A stretch of 44,825 bases of DNA from Rhodococcus sp. (in: high G+C Gram-positive bacteria) (GTDB lineage Bacteria > Actinomycetota > Actinomycetes > Mycobacteriales > Mycobacteriaceae), in assembly GCA_012514505.1 (NCBI GenBank), contig JAAZAD010000544.1, forward strand, positions 1 through 44,825. The letters run 5' to 3'. Shown here piece by piece: positions 1-8,141 of the stretch. The number at the start of each line of letters is the position of its first letter. The first letter of the stretch is position 1. The notes below the pieces were generated by a model. That model worked only from the letters and a program-made list of their open reading frames with translations. It ran no database searches and was not told the DNA's origin. Made by a program: the position numbers and the translations under genes.

Positions 1-9
1 CACAGTCGT

Positions 10-687
10 TTATGCGGGCTTTCGAGCGAGCAAGCATCCCGTCGAAGGCTTGACCGGCCGGAATCGAATCTCCTCGAAGCCGGCCGACTCGAGTGGCGCA
101 ATGTAGCGGTGCACATCGACCGACTCGAAGGGGTCCGATTCTTCTACTCCCTCGTGTCTGCCACGATGCGTGGTCGCCACAGACAGTGCACGCACGAGGC
201 CCGTTCGGATCGGATCCAACGGAAACATGTCGGCAAGAAGCAGACTCCCGCCCGGACGAAGCACGCGATACATCTCTGCAAGGGCGTCGCCGCGGCAGGC
301 CTCGGGGATGTGGTGCATCACGAACGTGGACGTCACCACGTCGAACGATTCGTCGGCATAGGGTAATTCCTGCGCAGCACCCCTTTCGAAGTGCACATTG
401 TTGCCAGTGCTGCGAGCAGTTGCATGCTCGACCATCGGATTCGACGGATCGATGCCGACGACCGAGCCCCCCGACCCCACCGTGGCACCGAGTGTCGAAG
501 TGAAGTTTCCTGGGCCGCAACCGATATCCAGAACTCGATCGCCGGGCCGCGGGTCTGCTTCTCGCGCCAGCGCTCGGTCGAGTTTCGACCGCCTGCCGGC
601 AAAGAAGATCGCGTTGAACAACCGGTATCCGCGCACCCGCGTGATGAGAATTCCGGTTGAGGACTCTTGTTGTTCGATATCAGACAT
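10..687 (-). CDS. SAM-dependent class I methyltransferase (UbiE-like fold)
   Basis: The 225-residue protein has the Rossmann methyltransferase motifs: motif I VLDIGCGPGNF at about residues 52-62, an acidic residue after the second strand (GIDPSNPMV), and the post-II and motif III pieces DVVTSTFVMHHIP and VLRPGGSLLLADMF. This matches Methyltransf_11/UbiE-type enzymes that transfer a methyl group from S-adenosylmethionine to a small molecule. The substrate cannot be read from the sequence. I chose the ATG at 687, which gives MSDIEQQES. An upstream in-frame start at 843 would run through the divergent tetR promoter and start. The gene is divergent from the TetR gene, with a palindromic operator in the gap, so it is probably that repressor's target. 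The stop lies only nine bases from the window edge, so downstream partners are not visible. Confidence 0.85.
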   Translation of the reverse strand: MSDIEQQESSTGILITRVRGYRLFNAIFFAGRRSKLDRALAREADPRPGDRVLDIGCGPGNFTSTLGATVGSGGSVVGIDPSNPMVEHATARSTGNNVHFERGAAQELPYADESFDVVTSTFVMHHIPEACRGDALAEMYRVLRPGGSLLLADMFPLDPIRTGLVRALSVATTHRGRHEGVEESDPFESVDVHRYIAPLESAGFEEIRFRPVKPSTGCLLARKPA

Positions 688-748
688 GTGTTCATGATTT
701 GCCCAATAGACTTGGTACACCAGGAACAATCCGCAGAAATCAGTCCAG

Positions 749-779
749 TTCCGAACACGTTTGCACACACTGTTCGGAA
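749..779. promoter_or_regulatory. Palindromic TetR-type operator
   Basis: The arms TTCCGAACA (749-757) and TGTTCGGAA (771-779) are perfect reverse complements separated by 13 bases. The site lies in the 105-bp gap between the divergent methyltransferase and TetR genes, 13 bases before the TetR start codon. A long dyad in this position is what a TetR-family dimer usually binds, so autoregulation and control of the methyltransferase are inferred. The palindrome is seen directly; the binding is not. Confidence 0.7.
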
Positions 780-792
780 ACGGAGGGCCACG

Positions 793-1320
793 ATGGGAAG
801 TTCGACGGACCGCCGCGTTCGGCGCACGCGCCGGCTGCTTCACGAATCACTGATCGGACTGATGCTGGAGCGGGGATACGCGCGAATCACCGTGCAGGAC
901 ATTCTCGACCGCGCAGACGTGGGGCGTTCCACCTTCTACAGCCACTACCGCGACAAGGACGACCTGCTGGCGGTGAGCTGCGCCGAATACCTGCGCGGCG
1001 CGATTTCCGACGCTTCCAGCTCGAACGACAGGCCGTGGGGACCGGTACCGATCCTTCTGAGTTTGGCCGAGCAGCACCCGGCCATCTACCAGGCTCTCGC
1101 CGGCCCGCGCAGCAGCGGCGTTCTGTTGCGGGCCAGCCGACACATGGTCTACGAAGCGCTGATCGAGTACCTACGTCACAGCGCCCCCAACGACACTGAT
1201 GTCGAAACGCTCGCGAACTTCCTCTCGTGGGGGCTGGTCGGGCTGCTCGGAGCCATCGCCGAAGGCGAGATGTCGGCCCGGGAGGCGTACACGATCTTCG
1301 AATCGACTGTGCGCACGTAA
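793..1320 (+). CDS. TetR/AcrR-family transcriptional regulator
   Basis: The protein has 175 residues. The N-terminal DNA-binding domain is clear: a helix-turn-helix at about residues 31-51 (RITVQDILDRADVGRSTFY) followed by SHYRDKDDLL, the standard TetR signature. The C-terminal part is helical and variable, as expected for the ligand and dimer domain, so the effector cannot be named. The ATG at 793 has a good ribosome site (GGAGGG, 782-787). Starts further upstream would place the operator inside the gene. The gene is divergent from the methyltransferase at 10-687 and probably represses it and itself through the dyad at 749-779. Its last codons overlap the left arm of an intergenic hairpin (1308-1349). 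Confidence 0.9.
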   Translation: MGSSTDRRVRRTRRLLHESLIGLMLERGYARITVQDILDRADVGRSTFYSHYRDKDDLLAVSCAEYLRGAISDASSSNDRPWGPVPILLSLAEQHPAIYQALAGPRSSGVLLRASRHMVYEALIEYLRHSAPNDTDVETLANFLSWGLVGLLGAIAEGEMSAREAYTIFESTVRT

Positions 1321-1349
1321 GGAGTCTCTGGACTCGTTGAACGCGCACA
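1308..1349. repeat. Family A intergenic hairpin, imperfect copy
   Basis: This 42-bp element has outer arms TGTGCGC and GCGCACA, inner arms GAGTC and GACTC and a TCTG loop. Seven bases on each side between the arms do not pair. It has the same 19+4+19 layout as the perfect copies near 2136 and 14272 and shares the core GAGTCTCTGGACTC. Its left arm overlaps the last codons and stop of the TetR gene, which may explain the mismatches. It probably ends TetR transcription. Confidence 0.6.
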
Positions 1350-1425
1350 ATCGTTTTCGAATACACGACACAAGGTGGCGTATATCGCTGGGAAGCTCAT
1401 CTCGTCCCTACGATAGGAGATCCAC

Positions 1426-1827
1426 ATGGCACACACCATCGTCAATCCGGACGGTTTGCACGACCCGACACACTTCGGTTACAGCCATACCGCCGTCGTT
1501 CCCGCAGATGCGGAACTGGTACTGGTGGCAGGCCAGTACGGATCAGGGCCGGATGGCGGGGTTGTCTCGACCGACTTCGCCCAGCAGGTCAAGCAGGCGT
1601 TCCACCATATCGGCGTCGCCCTCGCCGCGCACGGGCTCGATCACGGTCACGTTGTCCAGATCCGGACCTATGTGGTCGACCACGACCTCGACAAGCTCGG
1701 AACCATCGCCGAAGCCGTGCAGGAGTGCTGGGGTACGACACCGCCCACCCAAACCCTTGTCGGTGTTGCGAGTTTGGCGTTGCCTGACATGCTGTTCGAG
1801 GTCGAGGCGATCGCCGTCCGGCCCTGA
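1426..1827 (+). CDS. Rid (YjgF/YER057c/UK114) family protein
   Basis: The 133-residue length and whole-protein pattern match the Rid family. Family members form trimers, and those with the conserved arginine hydrolyse reactive enamine/imine intermediates. Visible marks are VAGQYGSGPDGGVVS, the segment VVQIRTYVVDHD carrying the likely active-site arginine, PPTQTLVGVASLALPDMLFEVEAIA and the acidic residue in EVEA. The ATG at 1426 has GGAG about ten bases upstream. It is followed after 22 bases by an ABM-domain gene on the same strand, so the two are probably one transcript. Actinobacterial Rid subfamilies differ in activity, so imine deaminase is plausible but not proven. The gene symbol is left open. 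Confidence 0.85.
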   Translation: MAHTIVNPDGLHDPTHFGYSHTAVVPADAELVLVAGQYGSGPDGGVVSTDFAQQVKQAFHHIGVALAAHGLDHGHVVQIRTYVVDHDLDKLGTIAEAVQECWGTTPPTQTLVGVASLALPDMLFEVEAIAVRP

Positions 1828-1849
1828 CACACCGCAGACGGGAGTACGC

Positions 1850-2122
1850 ATGATCATCGTCATCGGGCATCTGACTCTCGAACCGGCCGATCGGGATCGT
1901 CACGTCGAACTCAGTTCCGCAGCCGTGGAATTGGCGCGCAGCACTCCGGGCTGCCTCGACTTCAGTGTCGGAGCGGATTCACTCGATCCGAGCCGGGTCA
2001 ACGTCAGCGAACGGTGGACCGATCGCGAGTCACTCGACGCGTTTCGCGGCAGCGGCCCGGACACCGATGACGGTGCGCCGGCGATCCTCGCCTTCCATGT
2101 GGACGAATACGAAATCCAATAG
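1850..2122 (+). CDS. ABM-domain (antibiotic biosynthesis monooxygenase-like) protein
   Basis: This 90-residue protein opens with IIVIGHLTLEPADRD and continues with STPGCLDFSVGADSLDPSRVNVSERW, then DRESLDAF. That is the ferredoxin-like ABM fold found in small cofactor-free monooxygenases and in ligand-binding dimers of unknown role. The ATG at 1850 is preceded by GGGAG. It lies 22 bases after the Rid-family gene, and a perfect 42-bp hairpin follows its stop, which ends the operon. The pairing with a Rid protein suggests handling of a reactive small metabolite. That role is inference, and the substrate is unknown. Confidence 0.8.
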   Translation: MIIVIGHLTLEPADRDRHVELSSAAVELARSTPGCLDFSVGADSLDPSRVNVSERWTDRESLDAFRGSGPDTDDGAPAILAFHVDEYEIQ

Positions 2123-2135
2123 GGCCTGGCGGCCT

Positions 2136-2177
2136 TGTGCGCGGTTGAAGAGTCCCTGGACTCTTCAACCGCGCACA
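2136..2177. terminator. Family A intergenic hairpin, perfect 20-bp arms
   Basis: The left arm (2136-2155) starts TGTGCGCGGTTGAAG and the right arm (2158-2177) is its exact reverse complement, with CT between them. It lies between two converging genes (stops at 2122 and 2182), so it probably acts as a bidirectional terminator. There is no T tract, as is common in high-GC actinobacteria. It shares its core with the hairpins at 1308 and 14272. Confidence 0.75.
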
Positions 2178-2181
2178 GGCG

Positions 2182-4470
2182 TCAGCCCCCCGGAAGGGGG
2201 ATCACGACTCCGGGAAGGATCTCCACCTGTTCAGGTGGCGGAGGCGGGCTCGGCACTTCCACGGGCGGCACCGGCACCGCCGGTACGTCCACCGGAGGCT
2301 CCGGGGCCGGCTCCGGAGCCGGTGGGGCATCACCCTGACCCGCATTCCCCGTCCCGGTGCTGTCACCCGTAGTGCTGTCGGCGGTGGTGCCGCTGCCGCC
2401 GGAACTGCTGTCGTCACTGCTGGTTCCGCTGTAACTCGGCACACCCGCCTGACCACCGATCGGGTCCGGCCACGGGAACTCTTCCCAATCCGTGTCCTCG
2501 AGGGCGCCGTCCATGGTGCCCTTCCAGATGTCCGACGGCAGGCTGGACCCGTAGACCAGCCCACCCCAGCTGTTCTCGAGGGCACTGCCATCTGCTGTGC
2601 CGAGCCACACCGCCGTCGACAGAGACGGCGTGTAACCGACCATCCACGCGTCCTTGTTCTCGCCGGTGTCACCGAGCTGAGTGGTGCCTGTCTTGGCGGC
2701 CGACGGACGTCCACCCGCCAACGCGTGCCCCCGGGAATAGGACGCGACGGGCATCAGCGCCTGAGTGACATTGTCGGCCACCGCGGCGTCGATACGGCGC
2801 TCACCAGGGCTCGGCCCGCGATCCAGCAACACCTCGCCGTCGGATGTCACGACCTTCTGCACGAAGTACGGCTGGTGGTAGATGCCCGACGCAGCGAGCG
2901 TCGCATACGCGGATGCCATGTCGATAGGGCGAGACAGATACTGGCCCAACACGATTCCACCCTGTGGCGACCCGCCTTCGTGGCTGAGGGTGCGTCCTTC
3001 CACGCCCGGAATGTGTTCGGGGATGCCGGCCTCGTGTGCGGCGTCTGCAATGGACTGAGGGCCGTCGTCCATCGACACCATGAGGCGGTAGAAGCTGGTG
3101 TTCAACGACCGTTTGGTGGCCTCCGCGATGGAACACACTCCACACGATTCGCCCTCGACGTTGCCGATCTCGAGATTACCCACGGTGAGTGGCGCGCTGC
3201 TGTACTGCGCCGACAGCGGAATGCCCTGCTCGAGCGCCGCGACCAGACCGAACGTCTTGAACGACGATCCGGTCTGCAACGGCGCCTGCGCGTAGTTGTA
3301 TCCGGCACCCTCGTCGCCGCCGTAGTAGGCCCGCACCCCGCCGGTACGCGGATCGATGGACACCACCGCACTCCGCATGTTCGGGTCTTCGCCCTCGAGG
3401 GTCTCGTGCACCGATTCGACAGCCGCGGCCTGCGCCGCCGGGTCGATGGTGGTGGTGATCTGCAGGCCCTCTGTGTTCAGGGTCTGCTCGCTGACACCGG
3501 CTGCGGCAAGTTCACCCAACACCTGATCGCGGATGTGCCCCTCCGGCCCGGGGGCGGTGGTGGCGTCGGTCGGCCTGTTCGCGGGCGCCGCCTGCGGCAA
3601 CTCCATGTCCTCGCGATTCTGAGTGCCGAGCACGCCCATCTCGACCATGCCTTCGAGGACATAATTCCAGCGCGCCTCGAGCTCGTCCGGATTCGCCTCC
3701 GGGTCCAGATACGAGGGACTCCGAATCACGGCCGCCAGTACGGCACCCTCCTCGACGGTGAGATCGCCGACCGGCTTGTCGAAGTACGCGTGCGCCGCCG
3801 CGTCGACCCCGTAAGCGCCGCGACCGAAATAGATGGTGTTCAGGTAGGCGGCCAGGATCTCGTCCTTGGACCATTCGTTGTTCATCTTGGTGGAGATCAC
3901 CAATTCCCGCATCTTGCGGTAGATGGTGCGTTCCGCGCCGACGAGCACGTTCTTCACGTACTGCTGCGTAATGGTCGAGCCGCCGCCGGCGCTGTCCTTG
4001 CCGAGGACGTTGTCTCGGGCCGCCCGCACGAAGCCGGAGATCGAGAAACCAGGATTCGAATAGAAGTTGCGGTCCTCCGCCGCGAGCACTGCGTCACGGA
4101 CGTGCTGGGGGATCTGGTCGAGATCCACCTCGTTGCGGTTTCCCTCGGGCGGAATCACCTTTGCGACCTCGGTCGTGCCGTCCGCCGCGAGGATCGTGGC
4201 CACCTGATTCGTTTCCATATCCGACGGCTGAGGCACCTCGGCGCGAATGTAGGCGATGGACATAATCAGCGCTGGGACAACCAGCAACACGATGGCTATC
4301 ACGAGCAGCCAGCGTTTCAGGGACCACCCGCGGGGGCCCGACTTCCTCGCGCGCGACGACGAACCACTGCCACCGCTGGCGCGTGCCGACCCCTTTACGC
4401 TGGCGTTATTCCCGGCAGGCGGGCGAGAAGACGAGCGATCCCCGCGTGGCCCATTTGTCGGTGAATTCAC
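2182..4470 (-). CDS. ponA: Class A penicillin-binding protein (PonA1-like bifunctional transglycosylase/transpeptidase)
   Basis: The 762-residue protein polymerises and cross-links peptidoglycan outside the membrane. It has a basic, low-complexity cytoplasmic N-terminus, a membrane segment at about 53-75, and a GT51 glycosyltransferase domain. GT51 marks are AEDRNFYSNPGF with the catalytic Glu at 132, GGSTITQQYVKN at 163-174 and YLNTIYFGRGAYGVDAAA. The transpeptidase domain has SSFK with the nucleophile Ser402, SLN at 455-457 and KTGTT at 593-597. A Ser/Thr/Gly linker and a Pro/Glu-rich tail end the protein. No PASTA repeat is seen, so it is closer to PonA1 than to PonA2. The gene is convergent with the ABM gene across a shared terminator. 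Confidence 0.95.
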   Translation of the reverse strand: MNSPTNGPRGDRSSSRPPAGNNASVKGSARASGGSGSSSRARKSGPRGWSLKRWLLVIAIVLLVVPALIMSIAYIRAEVPQPSDMETNQVATILAADGTTEVAKVIPPEGNRNEVDLDQIPQHVRDAVLAAEDRNFYSNPGFSISGFVRAARDNVLGKDSAGGGSTITQQYVKNVLVGAERTIYRKMRELVISTKMNNEWSKDEILAAYLNTIYFGRGAYGVDAAAHAYFDKPVGDLTVEEGAVLAAVIRSPSYLDPEANPDELEARWNYVLEGMVEMGVLGTQNREDMELPQAAPANRPTDATTAPGPEGHIRDQVLGELAAAGVSEQTLNTEGLQITTTIDPAAQAAAVESVHETLEGEDPNMRSAVVSIDPRTGGVRAYYGGDEGAGYNYAQAPLQTGSSFKTFGLVAALEQGIPLSAQYSSAPLTVGNLEIGNVEGESCGVCSIAEATKRSLNTSFYRLMVSMDDGPQSIADAAHEAGIPEHIPGVEGRTLSHEGGSPQGGIVLGQYLSRPIDMASAYATLAASGIYHQPYFVQKVVTSDGEVLLDRGPSPGERRIDAAVADNVTQALMPVASYSRGHALAGGRPSAAKTGTTQLGDTGENKDAWMVGYTPSLSTAVWLGTADGSALENSWGGLVYGSSLPSDIWKGTMDGALEDTDWEEFPWPDPIGGQAGVPSYSGTSSDDSSSGGSGTTADSTTGDSTGTGNAGQGDAPPAPEPAPEPPVDVPAVPVPPVEVPSPPPPPEQVEILPGVVIPLPGG

Positions 4471-4556
4471 TTACACGCTCCCGGTTGGCGTATCCGAATC
4501 TCACGGATCATCCCATCCAGGCATACCTGTGTTAGCCGTTTCTCGCCAACTGTGAT

Positions 4557-4581
4557 CACCGCCGCCATCACGGCGGAGGTG
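4557..4581 (-). terminator. Hairpin terminator after the carbohydrate ABC operon
   Basis: CACCGCCGCC (4557-4566) pairs with GGCGGAGGTG (4572-4581) with one mismatch and a five-base loop. It begins three bases after the stop of the small membrane gene at 4584 on the minus strand. It separates that operon from ponA, which starts at 4470. The rest of the 113-bp gap should hold the ponA promoter; I see no clear hexamers in it. Confidence 0.6.
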
Positions 4582-4583
4582 TG

Positions 4584-4784
4584 TCAGCGGCCGCTTCGCG
4601 CCCGACGGAGGGCAAACACCGCCAGCCCCGTCAGCACCACACACCCCAGTAGGACGAACGACGACAGGACACTCGGATCCCCGCGCACGATCTCGACGAC
4701 CGACGAGACGAACGCCATCAGCGTGAAGAATCCGAGCAAACCGACGAGCAGTTCGAGGCGTTGACGCTTGGCAGCCGGGTGCAT
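4584..4784 (-). CDS. Small two-helix membrane protein of the ABC operon
   Basis: This 66-residue protein has two hydrophobic segments at about residues 11-31 and 40-58, and basic ends (MHPAAKRQR and RRARSGR). I recognise no named family. Its start lies one base beyond the end of the sugar permease gene (stop codon 4786-4788) on the same strand, so it is surely co-transcribed with the importer and probably translationally coupled. It could be an accessory subunit or simply an operon passenger; nothing in the sequence decides this. A hairpin terminator follows directly. Confidence 0.7.
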   Translation of the reverse strand: MHPAAKRQRLELLVGLLGFFTLMAFVSSVVEIVRGDPSVLSSFVLLGCVVLTGLAVFALRRARSGR

Positions 4785-4785
4785 G

Positions 4786-5691
4786 TCAGCTCTTGACGCC
4801 GCCGGCCGTCAGACCGGACACGATGCGACGCTGGAACAGCAGAACCATGATGACGAGGGGAACCGTCACCAGGGTGCCGGCAGCCATCACCGCGGTGTAC
4901 GGCTGCGTGAACGCGTCACCACCGGAGAACCGGGCGATCGCCACCGTCACGGGCTCGGTTGCGCGGTTCGACAGCTGACTCGACAGCATGAACTCGTTCC
5001 ACGTGGCGATGAACGCGAGGATCGCGGTCGTGAACAGCGCCGGCGCCGCCAACGGAAGGATCACGAGACGGAAGGCCTGCGCCCGGGTCGCCCCGTCCAC
5101 GCGGGCCGCTTCCTCGAGCTCCCACGGCATGTCCGACATGAACGACGTCAGCGTGTACACCGTCAACGGCAGCACGAACGAGATGTTGGGAATGATGAGG
5201 GCCTGGTACTGGCCGATCCAGTTGAGCTCACCGAACAGCTGGAACAGCGGGGTCACCAGGGCGACACCGGGGAACATCGAGGCGGCCAGCACGACGCCGG
5301 TGACCAGGTACTTCCCGCGGAACTCGATGCGAGCAAGCGCGTATGCGGTGAAGATTCCGAGCATGAGCGCCACGGCGGTGGTCACCGTGCCGATGATCAA
5401 GCTGTTGACGATCGAGCCGAGGAAGTCGTTGCCCTTTTCCGTCGACAACGCCTCACGAAAGTTGTCGAGGGTGACGTGGGTCGGCCACGGAGTCGTGTCG
5501 AACGTGTAGTCCACGCTGCGGAAAGCAGTGACCACCATCCAGTAGAACGGGGCGAGACCCCACACCAGAATGAGGATCACACCACCGTACGTACGAAGGA
5601 TCGGTCCGATCGGCCGACGGTGAACCGGCGGGTCCTCCCGTGCCACGTCCGCCTCGTCCAGTTCCGGCGACCGGTGCCTGCCCGCCATCAC
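4786..5691 (-). CDS. Carbohydrate ABC transporter permease (MalG-type)
   Basis: The 301-residue inner-membrane permease has about six hydrophobic helices and the cytoplasmic EAA loop EEAARVDGATRAQAF followed by RLVILPLAAPAL, which docks to the ATPase. The length and the late EAA loop fit the MalG/CUT1 subfamily. Its start overlaps the stop of the MalF-type permease by four bases, so the two are translationally coupled. Together with the lipoprotein at 6723 and the ATPase at 8142 it forms a high-affinity sugar or sugar-phosphate importer. The substrate cannot be told from the permease. Confidence 0.93.
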   Translation of the reverse strand: MMAGRHRSPELDEADVAREDPPVHRRPIGPILRTYGGVILILVWGLAPFYWMVVTAFRSVDYTFDTTPWPTHVTLDNFREALSTEKGNDFLGSIVNSLIIGTVTTAVALMLGIFTAYALARIEFRGKYLVTGVVLAASMFPGVALVTPLFQLFGELNWIGQYQALIIPNISFVLPLTVYTLTSFMSDMPWELEEAARVDGATRAQAFRLVILPLAAPALFTTAILAFIATWNEFMLSSQLSNRATEPVTVAIARFSGGDAFTQPYTAVMAAGTLVTVPLVIMVLLFQRRIVSGLTAGGVKS

Positions 5692-6683
5692 GACTTTGCT
5701 CCCTTACGTTGATCGTCCTGGGTGCGGACGGCATTGGCTCCGAGGTACTTCACCATCACGAATGCGACGGCGAAAATCATCAAGAAGACGAGGGTGGACA
5801 GGGCCGACGCACTGTTGAAGTTGCCACCTCGCATGTCGGCCACCACGAGGATCGACACCGTGGTGGTCGGGGTCGCACCGCTGATACCCGACAGGATGGC
5901 GGGGAGGTCGTACATTCGCAGGACGTCGAGGGTGCGGAAGAGTACGGCCACCATCAGCGCCGGCTTCACCAGCGGCAAGGTGATCTGCTTGAAACGCTGC
6001 CACGCAGTCGCACCGTCGACCTTCGCAGCCTCGTACACGTCCTGCGGAATCATCTGCAGACCCGCGAGGATGAGAAGCGCCATGAACGGTGTCGTCTTCC
6101 AGACGTCCGCGATGATGACCGCGAACCGCGAGGCCCAGGGATCGGTGGTCCAGGAAATGTCGGTGCCGAGCACACTGTTGACGATTCCGTCGTTCGCGAA
6201 GATGAAGAACCAGAGCTTCGCGGTGACGGCCGTCGGAATCGCCCACGGAATGAGGACGCTGGCCCTCAGCAGGGAACGCCCGAAGAACGAACGGCCCATC
6301 ACCGTGGCCATCCACAGCCCGAGAAGAACCTCGATCGTGACGGTGACTACCGCGAAGAAGAACGTGATCCCGACGGACGGCCAGAAGTTGGCGGCGAGCA
6401 CACCGGGTGGGCACGATCCCGCACCGGCGCCACAGTTCCCGGTGATCCACAACAGGTAGTTGTCGAAACCGGCGAACCCGCCCTCGGTGAATCTGCCCGT
6501 CGCCGGGTCGATCCCCTTGTCCTGCTGGAAGGACAGGTAGATCGCACGAAGGACCGGGTACAAGATGACAACCGCGAGAATGAACATCGTCGGCCCGATG
6601 AGCCACAATGCCCGTAGATCCCGCTTCTTGGGTGGCGCTGCCAGCGGCTCGTCGTCCTGCGTCCGCTCAGCGGTGTCAAGCAT
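5688..6683 (-). CDS. Carbohydrate ABC transporter permease (MalF-type)
   Basis: The 331-residue permease has an N-terminal cytoplasmic stretch, a first helix around LWLIGPTMFILAVVILYPV, and the EAA loop YEAAKVDGATAWQRF followed by KQITLPLVKPAL. It pairs with the MalG-type gene that it overlaps by four bases. A periplasm-facing segment near residues 75-90 carries two cysteines (GNCGAGAGSCPPG) that could form a disulfide. The gene lies 39 bases downstream of the binding-protein gene, consistent with one operon. Confidence 0.93.
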   Translation of the reverse strand: MLDTAERTQDDEPLAAPPKKRDLRALWLIGPTMFILAVVILYPVLRAIYLSFQQDKGIDPATGRFTEGGFAGFDNYLLWITGNCGAGAGSCPPGVLAANFWPSVGITFFFAVVTVTIEVLLGLWMATVMGRSFFGRSLLRASVLIPWAIPTAVTAKLWFFIFANDGIVNSVLGTDISWTTDPWASRFAVIIADVWKTTPFMALLILAGLQMIPQDVYEAAKVDGATAWQRFKQITLPLVKPALMVAVLFRTLDVLRMYDLPAILSGISGATPTTTVSILVVADMRGGNFNSASALSTLVFLMIFAVAFVMVKYLGANAVRTQDDQRKGAKS

Positions 6684-6722
6684 CGTCTTGTTACCCGGTC
6701 CCTCTTCTCGAATCCGAACGAA

Positions 6723-7988
6723 CTACTTGGAAGCGACCTCGATGGCGGCCGACATGTCCGTCATCGCCTGGTCCACCGACTTCTCACCGGTGATCGCGGC
6801 GTACGCGTTCTCCTGGATCGCGCGGCTGATGTCGCTGTAGTACGGGGTGACCGGACGCGGCACGGCGTTCTCGAGAGCCGCCTTCAGAGCCGGCAGGAAC
6901 GGGTACTTGGCGATGAGCGACTCGTCGTCGTACACGCTGGCCAGGACCGGCGGGAACGAGTTGTCGGCGAAGAACGTCTGTGTTTCCGGGCTCTGCACGA
7001 ATTCGATGAAGTCGTGCGCAGTGGCCTTGGCCTCGGAGTTCACGTTGATGGCGTTGTTGTAGCCACCGAGCGTGGACGCACCGGGTCCGTTCGGACCGAC
7101 GATCGGCGCGACGGCGAACTTGCCCTGTACAGCGGAGCCGTCCTTCTCGGCGTTGCTGTACATGTACGGCCAGTTGTAGGCGTACATCGCCTTGCCGTCG
7201 ACGAACGTCAGGTTCGTCTCCTCTTCGGTGGAGCTGGTGGCCGTCTTCGCGATCTGGCCCGCCTCGTAGGCGTCGACGAGAGACTGCAGGCCTGCCTTGG
7301 CCTCCGGGGAATCGACCTCGGGAGTGCTGCCGTCCTCACCGACGACCGAGCCGCCCCAGGAGTTGATGGCCTGCGTGGTGTTCACGGTCAGACCCTCGTA
7401 CTGCTTGAGCTGGGTGATCAGGCAGTCCACGTTGTTCTCGGCTGCGACACCGCAGCTGTCGGTCAGCGCCTTCCAGTCCGCGGGAGCCTCGGGAGCCAGG
7501 TCGGTGCGGTAGTAGAGCAGCTGCGCGTTGGTGTTCTGCGGGCCCGCGTAGAGAACGTCCCGGTAGGTCGCACTGTCGACCGTCGCCGGGAGCAATCCGG
7601 ACGTGTCGATCGCCAGCTCGTCGGTGAGCGGCTGCAGCCACCCGTTCGCGGCGAACTCCGCGGTCCAGGTGACGTCGAGTGCCATCACGTCGTAATCCGA
7701 GTTGCCGGCCTGCAGCGACTGGACGAGCCGGGCGCGCTGCGAATCCGCCTCACCCGGAAGTTCCGCCAGCTCGACCTGCTCGTCGGGGTGCGCGGCGTTC
7801 CACTTGTCGATGATGGGAAGCAGCTTGCCGGTGTCGTTCTTTCCCATCGCGAACGTGATGGGGCCTCGACCGTCGAGATTCTCCGACTGCGCATCGCTAC
7901 TGTCGGACGAACATGCGGTGAGCGTCACCAGCGACGCAGCCGTGGCAAGAACGGCGACGCGGCGAACCGCTCTCGAAATCTGAACCAT
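6723..7988 (-). CDS. Extracellular sugar-binding lipoprotein of ABC importer (SBP family 1)
   Basis: The 421-residue protein starts with a lipoprotein signal peptide: basic MVQISRAVRR, a hydrophobic core, and lipobox LTAC with the lipidated Cys at 26. The mature part reads as a family 1 solute-binding protein (ITFAMGKNDTGKLLPIIDKW, YDVMALDVTWTAEFA, NWPYMYSN). I chose the ATG at 7988 because it gives a proper signal peptide and has GGGGAGT upstream; a longer frame upstream adds only non-conserved residues. Aromatic residues are frequent, as usual for sugar pockets. The nearest well-known relatives by memory are mycobacterial LpqY/Rv2041c-type proteins. Trehalose or another disaccharide is possible but not established. 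Confidence 0.9.
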   Translation of the reverse strand: MVQISRAVRRVAVLATAASLVTLTACSSDSSDAQSENLDGRGPITFAMGKNDTGKLLPIIDKWNAAHPDEQVELAELPGEADSQRARLVQSLQAGNSDYDVMALDVTWTAEFAANGWLQPLTDELAIDTSGLLPATVDSATYRDVLYAGPQNTNAQLLYYRTDLAPEAPADWKALTDSCGVAAENNVDCLITQLKQYEGLTVNTTQAINSWGGSVVGEDGSTPEVDSPEAKAGLQSLVDAYEAGQIAKTATSSTEEETNLTFVDGKAMYAYNWPYMYSNAEKDGSAVQGKFAVAPIVGPNGPGASTLGGYNNAINVNSEAKATAHDFIEFVQSPETQTFFADNSFPPVLASVYDDESLIAKYPFLPALKAALENAVPRPVTPYYSDISRAIQENAYAAITGEKSVDQAMTDMSAAIEVASK

Positions 7989-8141
7989 GGAGTACTCCCC
8001 GTTGGTAGGCGGATGAACCCGCGATCGGCACGACGGTACTGCGGCACCTGTCGCGGTGTCGGAACATACTGTGGCACGGACCACCCCAAAAAGGGGCATT
8101 ACCCCCGACCTGAATCGGTCAGGAACGTGTCGGCGACCGGC
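7989..8141. other. Intergenic gap inside the sugar ABC cluster
   Basis: This is the 153-bp gap between the ATPase stop and the binding-protein start, both on the minus strand. It holds CCCC-A5-GGGG (8084-8096), a short stem that could attenuate read-through, and the binding-protein ribosome site. A separate promoter for the binding protein is likely at this spacing, but I see no convincing hexamers and no tRNA or small ORF. Confidence 0.4.

Noticed and set aside
2725-4464. Plus-strand open frame of more than 500 codons opposite ponA
   Set aside because: The penicillin-binding protein motifs are on the minus strand; the antisense translation is Arg/His-rich without domains.
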